Shown here piece by piece: positions 22,821 to 34,955 of a stretch of DNA of 64,000 nt. The notes under the pieces are model-generated. The model ran no database searches, was not told the origin of the DNA, and saw only the letters and a list, made by a program, of their open reading frames with translations. The position numbers and the translations under genes are program-made. Positions within the stretch are counted from its first letter, which is position 1, and each line of letters begins with the position of its first letter. This DNA comes from Carallia brachiata (lineage: Eukaryota > Streptophyta > Magnoliopsida > Malpighiales > Rhizophoraceae): positions 681,590 to 745,589 of the forward strand of contig JADCRB010000008.1 of assembly GCA_021464245.1 (NCBI GenBank). The letters run 5' to 3'.

Positions 22821-25800
22821 TTCAAGGATATATAGCAGGGATACCTAACAGTAATTCATGTTCGAATTTCTTCGCCTGCGTCCGCACTTCCTTTATAATA
22901 GGGATATCCAGTATGAGCACAATGTATAAATTTAAAACTCGTTAACATCATAATTGGACTTGAGAGAGACACGTTTCAAACTTAATAGTACTTCGATAGT
23001 GCGTCTTTCATGTGAAAGAGATTGAACGAGAATGTCAACAATTAAAAAGTCAGTCTTAACTTAAAGATATAATGAGGATATATATTGGTGCAAACCAATG
23101 TTCCTGTTAGAATCTATTCAAGTGCATTAATTATGCAGTTCAAAGACAACTAGAGAAATAAAAGAAAAAAAATGCAGTAGATATGTTATATGTCCATGAT
23201 TCAATCTCCTATCAATATGTCATGAATTATAATGGCACTTGAAATTAAAATATACAGGTGGGAGGAAGGTGCTGGAAAGTGTCTAGTTTTAATCAGCTTT
23301 AATTAGATAATGACTTGAATCTGTTATAGTTCGTTGACTGGACGTAGTATAAATAAATCGCAGTTGGGACATTGTGACCACTGCAGTAAACCTTCAGTTA
23401 ATGGCACAACCAACATCTGTATCTCCACAAAGATTTTTTTTTTAACACAAAAAAAATTTTATGGGTATATCAGTTATCAGATTTCTGAGTCAAAATCGAA
23501 GTAATCTAACGTGAGTGTCTTGTTTAATCCAACCTATAAGTAGGGATCCGCCGTTCGAATACTAATAAGTTCAAGTGGCCTTCCCCAAATCAATCACAAT
23601 GATTACCGAATTTAAAATTAACTGCACGAGCACAGTACAATCTAACGTACTTAATGAAGATATTGCCTCTGGATGCAGTCGTTAAAACTTAAATTTGAGT
23701 CATGAATGAAAGAGACGCGTTGAATAACTTTCAAGTTACTATTTTGAGTTGTCTACAAAGATAGTTGGTATCTGCAAAAAGCACAAAAGTTGATATCTGT
23801 TTTGAAGGCTTTAAATTGAAAAATTAATCTGTCTTATGCAACAAAGACTGATCTCACTCAAAAACAAGCTCCTTTAGTGACATTGTACACTTTCAAAGCC
23901 GCCAATCTTAGCAATGCATACATCCTGACTAAAAGAAAATAAATCGCTCAAGATATGAATATCTTTAATAAATCACTTATCATTCTGTATTAATAATAAA
24001 ATGCTCATGTCTGATCAGGAGTCTTCCTTACAACGTCAGCATGTAATGCTATTTTTATATTTAAGGACGCTTATTAATTGCTATCTGATGGTGCTTAATT
24101 ATAAAAAAAAAATTATTAATTATTAGCGGTGGGCTTCGTTGGTAGATCTTATCACAATGCTGAAGCAGTTGATGGCCCCCGGCCATGGCCATTAAAAATT
24201 ATATATTTAGAGCATCAATACATAGAAACGGCTCATTGAAAATGGATTGAGTTCACGCTACACCATCATCATTGCATATTTGTGATTATCATTCATCAAA
24301 AGATCAAAAAAAAATTATAAACAATTATGATTGTGCAATTCGTGGATATGTGTTTGACCTACGTCTATCTATCTTGTCTATACATTTAATAGCTAGAAGG
24401 CAAGTCCAGTCTTATTTGAAACAAGGACCAAAATAGAGATAGGTCCAATAAATTTAATGGGAACATGCAAACAACATTAAATTACATTACGGCAACATGT
24501 AAATCTGAGATTAATCTCAAACATTGCTCTAGTTGACAAATCATAACTGCATGGATACAATCCGCTTTCTTGACAAACTTTGATTTTGTTAAACAAAGAG
24601 ATAAATTTCTCTTGTGAGGTTGAACAACTATACTCTCTTACTATCTGTAAAACAAAGATACAATAAGGCGAAGTTATTTATGTATCTTCTAGTTCTGACT
24701 TAAATGACTTAAGTGGAATGAAAATGACAGACATAATGTAATATATTTCAGAGAAATTTTTCACTTCAATAAAGTATACAAACTTGCCGTGTATGTTTAA
24801 GCTTCATCCCTATCGACTTAAACTTACATGTGTGTGTGTGTAAGAACTCGCATAACATAATATCAAATTTTAGTTCACCTACTTTGATTAAATTCAAAAT
24901 CTTTCATTTTATTACAATTCAAACAGTTATTCCGTTCTTGTACTATAACTAGTTGGAGCACCTTATTTGAATTTTTTACTCTTATGCTCGAGTTGTAATG
25001 ATTTTATTATTCTTTCACGATCTTTTGATTTTCTTGTAAACAAGCGTGCCAGTTTGGCCTAATCAACTTAAATATAATTATGCCGCATACTAGTTGCATC
25101 TAATACATTATATATATAAAGAAATATATTAAAATTTTAAAAAACATATATAGAGTCTCAGGCAAGATAAATGGACATTCTTAGTTCTAATGTTTTCAAG
25201 TTTCTCCATAGACTAATTTAAGGTCACAATAGAAGTAAAGGTGGTCGGACTCGATAAGAATGACTTGAGAGACAAGTATCCAAATAAAGAAAGGTAGAGA
25301 CATTTTAAGTTATAATTCTAAAAAGAATGTGGAAATTATGTGGAGAATGAGAGCCACTTCTTTGTAGGATTTATAGAGTGATGGATAGATATCTATATTG
25401 TGTGCATGAAAAAATAATGGTAAGAATAACAATTGCGGTATGAACTATGAAGGACCCTCCCGCTTAAATTGGGGGACATACTTATGGATCTCCCTCACTG
25501 CTACCTTCCCATTTATACACATAGCCCACCAAACCATAATTTTCGATTTGCATTGTTTTAGGTTTTTCCTTTTTTTTTTTTTTTTTAACCACGCTGTTTA
25601 AGGATTTTCACCTGGAAAACCAATAATTTGCATCAACAATGCCATCCCTCCGTCATTCTTGTTGTTGTCCATCTCTCTCTCTCTCTCTCTCTCTGTGCCA
25701 TTTTTTGTATGGGGTGGTGGCCATTGGGGTTCTAACATGCAAGCACCACCCCCGTATTAGTCACGCATGCCAATTCATGTCTACCCACGTGTTCTGAATA

Positions 25801-27220
25801 GCGTTGCAAAACTATGTCTAACCATACCTGTTATCTCAATTTCATATGGGAGTTTGTAATATGTTCGAAATTGGTTATAAAAATCCTAATGTCTAGCAAA
25901 TCACTCGATTTTTAATGCAAAACAATAAGACGGAGATCTCTCGTTTGGCAGTATGTAGATGGCCGTGGCGCTAAGGAAGCGTATAAAATTGTGCTCTGAA
26001 ATGAGTGACACTTGAAAGGGCTGGCAAGTGTTACTAGACATCGAAGATATACAAATGAAAAATTATTAGAACAAACGAAATTAAATTGAGGTCCATCGTC
26101 ACCTAATTAATCTGGGCGGCTGGGGGATGCCTGGTCAGCCTCATGCATTTGGTCGCCTATCAGTCAACTTCTGAGTTCATCTTTCAACAATGTTATAATT
26201 TCGTCTTCCGTTTTGATTTTTGCAGAAAATACAGTGATAAATAAACACGTTTAAATAAAATTTAGATTTTGTCAACTCACAAATGGTTCGTAGCAGAAGT
26301 ACTGAGTTTTGAAAATGGTTGTATCACTGACTCAAGAGACACTTCAGTAGTGCTCAGATTTATAATTCTAGAGATAGACATGAGGTTTATGAAGGCAAAA
26401 AGAACCCTAAAATGCCGGGGGGACCATTCACCTTTCTAAGCTTGGCACTTGTTTATGACTCATTATTGATTTGAGCACGATGCCTGAATTATGATTTATT
26501 TGGATTGTTAGAAAGTTATGAAAAAAAAAGTTGTGAGAAAATAAAATTATTTGAATTGATGAGAAAATTGTGAGAAAGAAAATGATTAGAAAGAAAAATA
26601 AATAGTAATTTGTGGGAGAAAGAGTTATGTGAAAAAAAAGTTATATGGATTGATGAGAAAGTTATAAGAAAGAAAATAATTAGAAAGAAAAATAAATAGT
26701 AATTTATTAGAAAAAAAGTTATAAAAAAATAATATTATTTAAATTGATTAGAAAGTCGTGAAAAAAAAATTATAAGAAAATAATAATTATATATTTTTAT
26801 TAAAATTTTTCATTTTTTTTTTCTCGTCAAATTCTCGCGAACCAACCACACCATTAATCAGGATTTCCCCTAATGGAAAATTTTTTCTTAAGAAGCATAT
26901 GGGCATTCCATTAACAATACTAACTTTTCCGTGTAAACAGGATCTCAACTTTTGAAGGTAGTGATGAATTGAACATTAATGTGGAAGCAATTGGCCCAAC
27001 GGTTTTCTGTACTAACCAATAGCAATGGTGCACATAACAAGACACATTAACTTCACGCCTGTCCTGAAAAAAACACTTCACACAAGTAGCCTTCTTGACA
27101 ATATAAGTTAAGCCTGCCGTGTGTCACAACAACGTGCACTATCACAGCCAAAGCCACTAAATCCTCTCTTTGCTCCTCCTTTCCCCCTTTGTTCCCAGTT
27201 TAACTTTCCACATCCTCACC
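22821..27220. other. 4.4-kb intergenic region
   Basis: No gene is supported. Contents include AT-rich sequence, a (CT)n microsatellite at about 25670-25693, a long T run near 25570, and a MITE-like A-rich block at about 26480-26840. The last 150 bp before the CER26-like start is the presumed promoter; I could not pick a convincing TATA box. Confidence 0.45.
26480..26840. repeat. A-rich tandem repeat / decayed MITE
   Basis: Units of about 110 bp repeat the order GTTATG(A/T)GAAAAAAAAGTT, GGATTGATGAGAAA, AAAGAAAAT(A/G)ATTAGAAAGAAAAATA and AATAGTAATTT. The outer ends (TTTGGATTGTTAGAA on the left, TTCTCGCGAACCAACCACACC on the right) are weakly inverted, as in old MITEs. A related A-rich block lies at about 36560-36730. 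Confidence 0.5.
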
Positions 27221-29811
27221 ATGATTGCTTGCGACGACCAAAATTTGGTCTACAACATTAAGCTCTCCTCGGTTGGGCCGTGTCGGATTACGGGTTCGGA
27301 TGTGGTCAGTGAGCCCAATGGCGTGGACTTGGCCACGAAGCTTCACTATCTAAAATGTGTCTACTTCTTTAGTAGCCAAGCAAGCCAAGGAATGACTTTG
27401 AAGCGCATCAAGGAGTCCATGTTCTACTGGTGCAATGACTACTACATGGTTTGTGGCCGGTTCAGGCGATCTGACACCGGACGGCCATACATGAAGTGTA
27501 ACGATTGTGGGGTGAGGTTTGTGGAGGCTCAGTGTGACAAGACAGTGGATGAATGGCTGGAATTGAAAGATTGTTCGCTTAACCATTTGCTTGTCTACCA
27601 TCTCCCTTTGGGTCCTGACCTATCTTTCTCTCCTCCATTTTACATTCAGGTAACATTCTTATCATTCTGCTGACAGAAAATTTTTTAACATTCAAAGAAA
27701 ATTCTATCTATTAGGGAGTGTGAAATCAAAACCATATGAATCTATACGTGTGTGTGTGTGCGCATACTTAGTAAGAAAAACAACAACAGAAATTTTTTTC
27801 TATAATACAGTCGTAGGGACGGGATGAACATGCAGTAATTAAACTAATTAAATTATTTGATCATAAAAAACTTGTTGAATTTGAAATAAAAAAGTAGATA
27901 AACAGTTAGATTAATTACGTGTCTTATTCTTAATATTGATGTAGTTTTGCTCAAATAAAATTTACTAGAAAGAGTTGAAGATTATTGTGCGTGAAGAAGA
28001 GAAGGGGGGGGGGGGGGTGGGGAGGGGGGAACCAAAAGTGGAGCTTTCCTTCACTGCCTACCAAGAGGCTCACCTTGATATGTTGATGGTCCATTAATAT
28101 GAGTAGATGTATAGGACTTGCTCGTTGAGTGAAAAATTTGGTAGTAATACTAAGCCAATGATAAGAGAGTTATGCCTAGCTATGGTCCAACTAATTGCTG
28201 CATAAATTGTGAAATGAACAAAACTAATTGGGTTCTCTGCTTGTTGCTGAAAGTGAGTTAAATTTAGAAGTAATTACCAAAAGGAGTTGGGCTTTTCACC
28301 ATGACGTCAAAGCCAGCTGCCCCAATGTAATAAATGTAGACAATGCAAAGTTGCGGTAGGGCAGAAGAACTCGTGGATGCAATAATGCAGAAATAAGGTT
28401 ACGAGTACAGCGACGAGACGGGCCTTGTCAATCTATATTAAATATTCATTCAGATAAGGATTTTTTTTTTTAATTTTTGGGAAAGCAAAAAATTATATAA
28501 AAATGTTTTTCACGGAGAGTATGAGCAAACAAAGTTAAAGATCACAGGACCCCTGTTGTTGTTCCGTATTTAAAATATATAAAAAAAAAAAAACATAAAA
28601 GACAATACCCAGTTAATAAATCTATTTGCCCACAAGCAAAAGCATGTCAACACTAGCCTAACTAGATGCATTGTGCCTGTGGACCTGATAGGTGTCATAA
28701 TACTACAGTTGTTGACTCATTAATAGTTGTTCAAAATTGATCGAAAAAGCTATGTCTGTTACTCCGACGACAAGTACTTTCCTTTTTTTTCCTTTTTTTT
28801 CCGTCTAAAACTCTGATATCTATCTGAAAGTCACATTGAACTTCATCTAATCGAAATCAAGCTGAAAAGTACTTTCTATATGGGCTTGTGCTTGTGTTTT
28901 CTTCTAACCCAATCCAACAATGCCATAGATGACCAAGTTCAAGTGTGGAGGCATGTCTATAGGCTTGAGCTGGGCTCATATACTTGGAGATGCATTTTCA
29001 GTCCAGCTGCATCAATATGTGGAGCCCATTCCTTGCTGGTCTGAAGTCCAATGAGCCCCTGAAATTAACAAGAACGCGCAACGAAGCTCAAGAATTCTGA
29101 AAACCGGCCCAAACTTGCCAAAGAACCACTTTCCTTGAAACGGGTCGACCCTGTGGGTGATCATTGGGTAACAGCCCACAACTGCAAATGGGAACTTTTT
29201 CTTTCCACTTAACTGCCTCTCAGCTATCTCACTTACTCTCAAGCATATGGGGTCAAAATCAAATGAACAAAGTTCCATCCTTTGAGGCTATTTGTGCCAT
29301 AATGTGGCAATCCGTAGCCAAGGTCAAAGAAGGGCAAGAGCCAAACGTAGTAACTCTTTGCAAAAGAGGTCCCAACTATTCCGACAGTGGCCTGACCAAG
29401 AGCCAGACCATAAGCTCTGTCAAAGCAGATTTCCCCATTGTTGGCTCAGATTTGAGAAAATTGGCAACACTACTTGTTGATCAAGCTGTTGATGAGACTA
29501 ACCAGATTGGAGAACTCGCGGAACAAGATAATGGGGTCACCGATTACATCTTGTATGGAGCAAATTTAACATTTGTGGACCTAGAAGAGGCCAATTTGTA
29601 TGGATTGGAGTGGGATGGACACAAACCAAAATTTGTACACTACACCATTCAAGGTGTTGGAGATGAAGGAGTAGTTTTGGTGCACAACAAATCTGGTCAA
29701 GATGGCAATGATGGAAAGGTTATGACTGTGATTTTGCCTGAGAATGAAGTGACAAAACTCAAATCTGAACTGAAAAGGAACGGCCTTTTGCTCGAAGAAG
29801 ACACTGAATGA
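27221..29811 (+). pseudogene. CER26: CER26-like BAHD acyltransferase-family gene, frameshifted
   Basis: Exon 1 (27221-27649, 143 codons, open) begins MIACDDQNLVYNIKLSSVGP and ends SFSPPFYIQ. Exon 2 (28929-29811) begins MTKFKCGGMS and carries SWAHILGD, the HXXXD position of BAHD proteins, then DPVGDHW, a long conserved tail and the end GLLLEED. This is the CER2/CER26 group, which helps extend very-long-chain fatty acids for cuticular wax in the endoplasmic reticulum. Exon 2 needs at least four frame corrections between about 28990 and 29190: a 2-bp loss after GDAFS, then single-base losses near 29092, 29136 and 29187. After 29188 the frame is open for about 208 codons. The intron is 1279 bp. 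Either a recent pseudogene or a cluster of assembly errors; family assignment is firm, status less so. Confidence 0.85.
28004..28029 (+). repeat. Poly-G tract in the CER26-like intron
   Basis: Fourteen consecutive G bases (28004-28017) are followed by T, GGGG, A and GGGGGG. It is G-quadruplex capable on the sense strand of the intron. It is also a place where assembly length may be uncertain. Confidence 0.85.
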
Positions 29812-32800
29812 AAGCAAAAGCTGGTGCATTTGGTCGTTAGTTAATGCTTCTAATCAACAATGGTCTGTCAATTGTCTACTACATGTTTCGTCACCGCTGA
29901 TTTGAGCATGCGTGTGTGTACATATGGTTAAGATGTTGTCATTTGTTAACCAAGATATGGGTTGTTTGTCAATAAGGGCATACAAGAAATATGCCCACAA
30001 CGGATTATGAAGTGAATTGGCGTGTGAAATGATAGTGTTAATTTTGTTTTCATTGTAAGTCGACCACCGTCTTGTCCATCTGCAAAAGGTTAATTTACGT
30101 CAAATTGAGCAATATCAGCATATATCGTTTTTATGACTGAAGGTTTCGAATTTAAGTTTTAGATTAAAATTGATTAACAAAAAAACACAATGTTTGGAGA
30201 ATATAATAACAACATAAAAGGCTAAATTGTGTGGCGGTGTAATTTAATATGAAGAATTGATGCAAGAGTCTCCGCCATTATAGACTTTAACCTTCCCAGT
30301 TTACCTTGTCAAATTGCATATTTTATGATGATGTGAGAAAATTTGCATCATGAAAATTTTAGCTTTCGTAATACATTATGGTTGCTTAATTTATCCTCAA
30401 TGCTTTTACAAAAGTTTCTATCTAGATCTGGGACCAAAATATCATTAATTTTACAACCAAAAAGCATCAATTGCAATCGTTATTATTTTTTGGAAACTCT
30501 CCTTTTAGTTTGGAATCTTTCAAATTAGAAAATGTTTTTTTTCCGTGACTTCAAAATTTCAGTTATACTTATACATACTCTTTGCCTTCATCCATTCATA
30601 CATGTTACCGTAAATTTTAATTTTAAAATTTAAATGATTTTCATGAGCATTTTAAATCTCTGGCTGGCCCGCTGTATTAATTTGCCATTGAAAAACATTA
30701 CATAACGACGAATCGAGGTAGTATGTCTTTTACCTGGTGACCCACCACGCAATATATATATATATATATATTTATCTGAAATTTCTTATATCTAAATTAA
30801 TAGGTTGACTAATTTGAATTGATTCAAAAAAAATTATAAAATATAATAAAAGTCTTTTAATAAATATTTAATGCGACTATATTTTTTAAATTTAAATTTA
30901 AAATTTTTAATTAAATAATAATAAATTTTTTCTATTTATACCAGCACCTACTAATTGCAATACTTTCTCTATCATCAGTGATGTTGGATCTTGCATCAGC
31001 TCGGTCAGATTAGTGGCCTAGATTGTTTTTTCAAAAAAGAAAAAGTCTCATTCAGCCCAAGGAAAAGAGCCAGGAAAAAGAGCGAGGAATTGGTCTAACC
31101 TTTGCTTTGATTGCTCCACTTTTGTTTTTTTGGGTTACGGAAGGCTAAAAAGTTTGAAATTAAGAATAGAAGGGACAAATTTTTGGTCTTAAAACTTTTT
31201 TTTTTTTTTCTATTGCTCCAATTTCTTACATTTCTCAACACCATAATTATTATTAATTTAAGTGTTTTACATGGCTTGTACTTTTAACAAAATTAATTAA
31301 GACACTTTGTCGAGTCTTTTTAATATTTTGTATTTTTTAACATTTCAGCCTCTCTTGCAAAAAAAAAAAAAAAAGGGGTGTTTCACATATTCAAAGATGG
31401 CATTCATCCCCCCCGAAGCATAACTCTCTGTAATTGATCCCAGTATCCGACAATTGTACGATGTCTATTGCACGTGAAAAGGGAGCAACTTGCAAGCTGC
31501 AACACTTTCGGGCGCACTAGACATGGGCAAGTGGGTTATTAAATAGGATACTGTTATAATTTTAGAGAAAAATATATTTTAAAAATACATGAATATAACT
31601 AATCATATTTAATATGTAACTAATTAAATTACAAGTGTAATTAAATATGAGAAGAAATTTTTCTTATATTTAATTTTACTTGAAATTCAATCAGTTACAT
31701 ATTAAATTTTATTAAAAAAATATAACTTTTTTCTATTAAATAATTGTAGAAAACGACTAATCATGATTTTATGGAAGACTCAAAGACTAAAGAAAAGGCA
31801 TTTGCGTTCCTAGTTTCACGAGAAGGCGTATTCAATGCCTACGACTGATGGGCCTCATGTAAGTTGATAATGGCAAGTTGGCGACTGAACTGACCCCTCT
31901 GGGCATCATTTGGTGAAGATCAGCGCCTTCATCCGGAAAAATTTGGACGGCCGATAAATAAGAATCTTACAGAATATACAAAAAGTAATAAGAATTAAGT
32001 TTTAAATAATAATATTTATATTTTGAATAATAAAAATTTTAAAATATGTATAATGTTATTGTTATTATTAAATTTTTTATTATTTAAAATATGTATACTG
32101 TTATTAAAAATTATTAAATTATTATTCCCAGAAGAATGTCTCGGGCGTGGTTTCTCGGGCACTGAAGCTGCGCTGTCTTGATGCAACCTCGTTGGACAGT
32201 GCGGTAGCAACACAACTGGCTGGATCAGTCTGAGTAAATGATAAGGACGAAGAGCTTGATTGATGCAGCCAAAGGAACCACGACCACAAGTGTACTTACG
32301 CCACTTTTCCCTACTCCAGGACCAGACGGCCCAAGTCAAATGAAGGCCGTGCTACTCAAGTCGGTGCAACCGCGACCAGCCGGACTAGACATTGAACTTG
32401 TTCCACTGCATAACTTTGAGCACTTTTCGTTTTTTATTGTTATTCTGGGTACCTTTTTTCATTCAATAATGCCATTGAGTGAACGAAAAAATAAGAGGCG
32501 TAAAAGTGATATAATGCAATTAACATCTTTATTTTTATAATAAATTTCTTAATTTTAAAAAATAAATGTAAAATATATTTTTACGTTGTTACCAAATTTG
32601 AGTTACTTGTTACAAAAAACTAAACTGACTATTACAACGTATCTCTCTGTCGTCTCTTATTCTCCGTGTCTACCAACTTTTTTCCTTCATTCAAATATTT
32701 GTGCAGATTTGGCTAGCCGGCTAGCAATGTCCATGTATAGAGAAACAGGGCGCGCAGAACAAGCCAAGAGGCAAACAGCAAACAAGACAGAGCAAATAGT

Positions 32801-33100
32801 ACTGCAGAAAACCCTTAAAATTGACTAGATAATTATTACAGACTTCGCAATGATGTACACCACAAAATTAATCCATGGGAAATTGCGAGACATACACATA
32901 AGAATTACAGAACCTGCAGTAGGTTCAAAGTCTTTCCGGGCAATTGCGGTAGCTTCTGGACATCAGGAGCAAACTTCATACAAGCTCTCAATCATGCTGT
33001 TTTCTATCTCTCTTCCCATACATATTTTTAACAAATTAAAAGACGAACTTCTAAACCCACTTCTCCTTTATGGCTCTGGTAAAATTTCTTGCACGTTAAG
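29812..33100. other. 3.3-kb intergenic region
   Basis: Mostly AT-rich sequence. It contains an (AT)n microsatellite at about 30752-30771, a poly-A run near 31360, and mirrored ATTATTAAA blocks at 31990-32125. A less AT-rich patch at about 32125-32400 has frames on both strands but nothing recognisable. The part from about 33100 to 33352 is likely 3' UTR of the minus-strand DnaJ gene. Confidence 0.45.
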
Positions 33101-33352
33101 GAGCAAACAATTAACAGAAAACACACAAGGGAAAAGAAAAGATGCAGCCTGTACAAGAAAGATTGTATATGGGATTGCCATATGACAGAACTTATGTACA
33201 GCAGTTGCCTTATGACTTGGCCAACAAAGGCAACCATACGATTCCAGATATCTGTTTAGTTAGATCGACCTTAGAATTTGATTATTGTTTGAAGCACTGG
33301 TAACTGGACAGTGTTCTCTATCAAGAGCAACCGTGTAAAGGCAAAAAGACAT

Positions 33353-34772
33353 CTATGGTCCTCGTGATGATTCTTCTCTTTGCATGCGCATCCGGGCTCC
33401 CCATGACAAGTTTTCCTGTGCATCCTTGCTCATGCTTCTTCTCTGCAGATCCAACAGTTGAGCTTGCCAGCGATGCTTCCACTCATTTCTCTCTTCCATT
33501 TCCTGACAACAAAGAGATTCAATCATTGAAACTGGGCTTTTCAATCATTGATGTCATCAAAGTACAAAAATTTCACTCTTACTTTGACTCGCAATTAACA
33601 ATTCCTCCCAATTGATGAAACTAAAATATTTATATATTTCCTTTTTCCATTTCCAAGTCGATAGAGCTGACTCATTGAAGCAACGAAAGAACTTAATATC
33701 CTATCATTAGTTTATCTCACCAACACATCCTCGCTTTGGTTTTTCTTTTTCGTTTCTTTTTTTTTTTTTATTTCCTTTTAAAACTCCATACATCCATCCT
33801 GAAATAACCCACCAAATTAAATTGACCCTCAAAAGATTGGTAATACTGCTAAACTTCAAAAAATAAAAAGAAAACGGCCAATAAAAGATGGATTTCTAAA
33901 ACCCCAGATTCCTTTAACAAAAACTGAGATATTCATGATGAAGTTCCAGTAGCATTTAAAGAAATAAAATAAAATAATTCAAAAAAACTAAAAAATCGAA
34001 CTTAAAATTAAAAGCATAATTGATTAACAAAAATAAACGAAACCTCCAGGAGCATTTAAAGAAAAAAAATAAAATAATTCAAAATAACTCAAAATTTGAA
34101 CTTACAATTAAAAGCATAATTCATTAACAAAAATAAACGAAACCTCCAGGAGCATTTAAAGAAAAAAAAAAAATCAAAATAACTCAAAATTCGAACTTAA
34201 AATTAAAAGCATAATTCATTAACAAAAATAAACGAAACCCAGAACACCCATATCAAAAAAAAAATTACATACACATTAAAAAAATAAAAATTTATGAAAA
34301 AAAAAAATAATACCTCGAAATTTTGGAATTCGTATCGTCTCCTGGCGGAGAAAACCAGGTGAAGGCCCCTAGCCATGTCGCGATCATAGAGGGCTCTCCT
34401 GCCGGGATCCGAGAGGGTTTCGTACGCCTCCTGGACCCGAATAAACCTTTCGGTGTACTCCTCAACCCGATCCGGCGGCGACACGTCCGGGTGGTACTTC
34501 CTGGCGAGCTGCTTGTAGGCCTGCTTGATCTCCGGCAGGGTTCCGGATTCCGGTATACCCAGAAGATCGTAGAAGTAGAAGCTGATTTCGGCCGCAATTC
34601 GATCATTGATTACGGCCTTGGTTCTGAACGACCCGACCGCCGCCCGGGTGGTCTGGGGCCTCATCCGGAGAATTGGGTTCGGCTTATTGGCCGACGAGGT
34701 GGGGGAAGACAGGGAGGGGAAGCAGAAGCGAGAGGCATCGCTGCCGGGAATCATCAATCCATAAAAACCCAT
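33353..34772 (-). CDS. ATJ20: Chaperone protein dnaJ 20, chloroplastic
   Basis: Two exons, 34772-34314 (459 bp) and 33502-33353 (150 bp), join in phase 0 at GAG|GTATT and CAG|GAAATG to give 202 residues. A Ser/Pro/Arg-rich N-terminus of about 55 residues looks like a chloroplast transit peptide. The J domain runs from about 66 to 133 with YDLLGI, the HPD triad at 94-96 and ALYDRD. The C-terminal exon (NEWKHRWQAQLLDLQRRS, SWGARMRMQRE) is the conserved tail of Arabidopsis J20, which delivers misfolded plastid enzymes such as DXS to Hsp70; that role is family knowledge. I chose the ATG at 34772 rather than the upstream GTG. The gene is intact. Its 811-bp intron carries a 100-bp tandem repeat. 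Confidence 0.95.
33941..34240. repeat. 100-bp tandem repeat in the DnaJ 20 intron
   Basis: AGCATTTAAAGAAA recurs at 33951, 34051 and 34151, exactly 100 bp apart. It is followed each time by AATTCAAAA or AATCAAAATAACTCAAAA, TTCGAACTTA- or TTTGAACTTA-type sequence, AATTAAAAGCATAATT, and ATTAACAAAAATAAACGAAACC. About three copies are present. Confidence 0.92.
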
Positions 34773-34899
34773 CTCTGTTGTTTTCTTCACTTAAATTTTT
34801 TATCGTGCAATATCGAATTTAACCAAACAAGTTATGAAATTTCTGGGATTTCATGGAGAGAATGTGAGGATTCTTTATTAGGATTGAATTAATGTGTAA

Positions 34900-34955
34900 A
34901 GATGAGAGGAGGCGGAGTTCACGAAGGAAGTGGCTCACCCATATATAGCAACTGC
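34900..34955 (-). promoter_or_regulatory. Core promoter of the DnaJ 20 gene
   Basis: On the minus strand, TGCTATATATGGG (TATA box at about 34940-34949) lies roughly 170 bp upstream of the start codon. Transcription would start near 34905-34915 and leave a 5' UTR of about 135-145 nt. Position and sequence fit a plant TATA promoter; the start site itself is inferred. Confidence 0.55.

Noticed and set aside
32016..32540. Opposed frames of about 100 codons in a less AT-rich patch
   Set aside because: No motif, no splice structure and no homology I can recognise.
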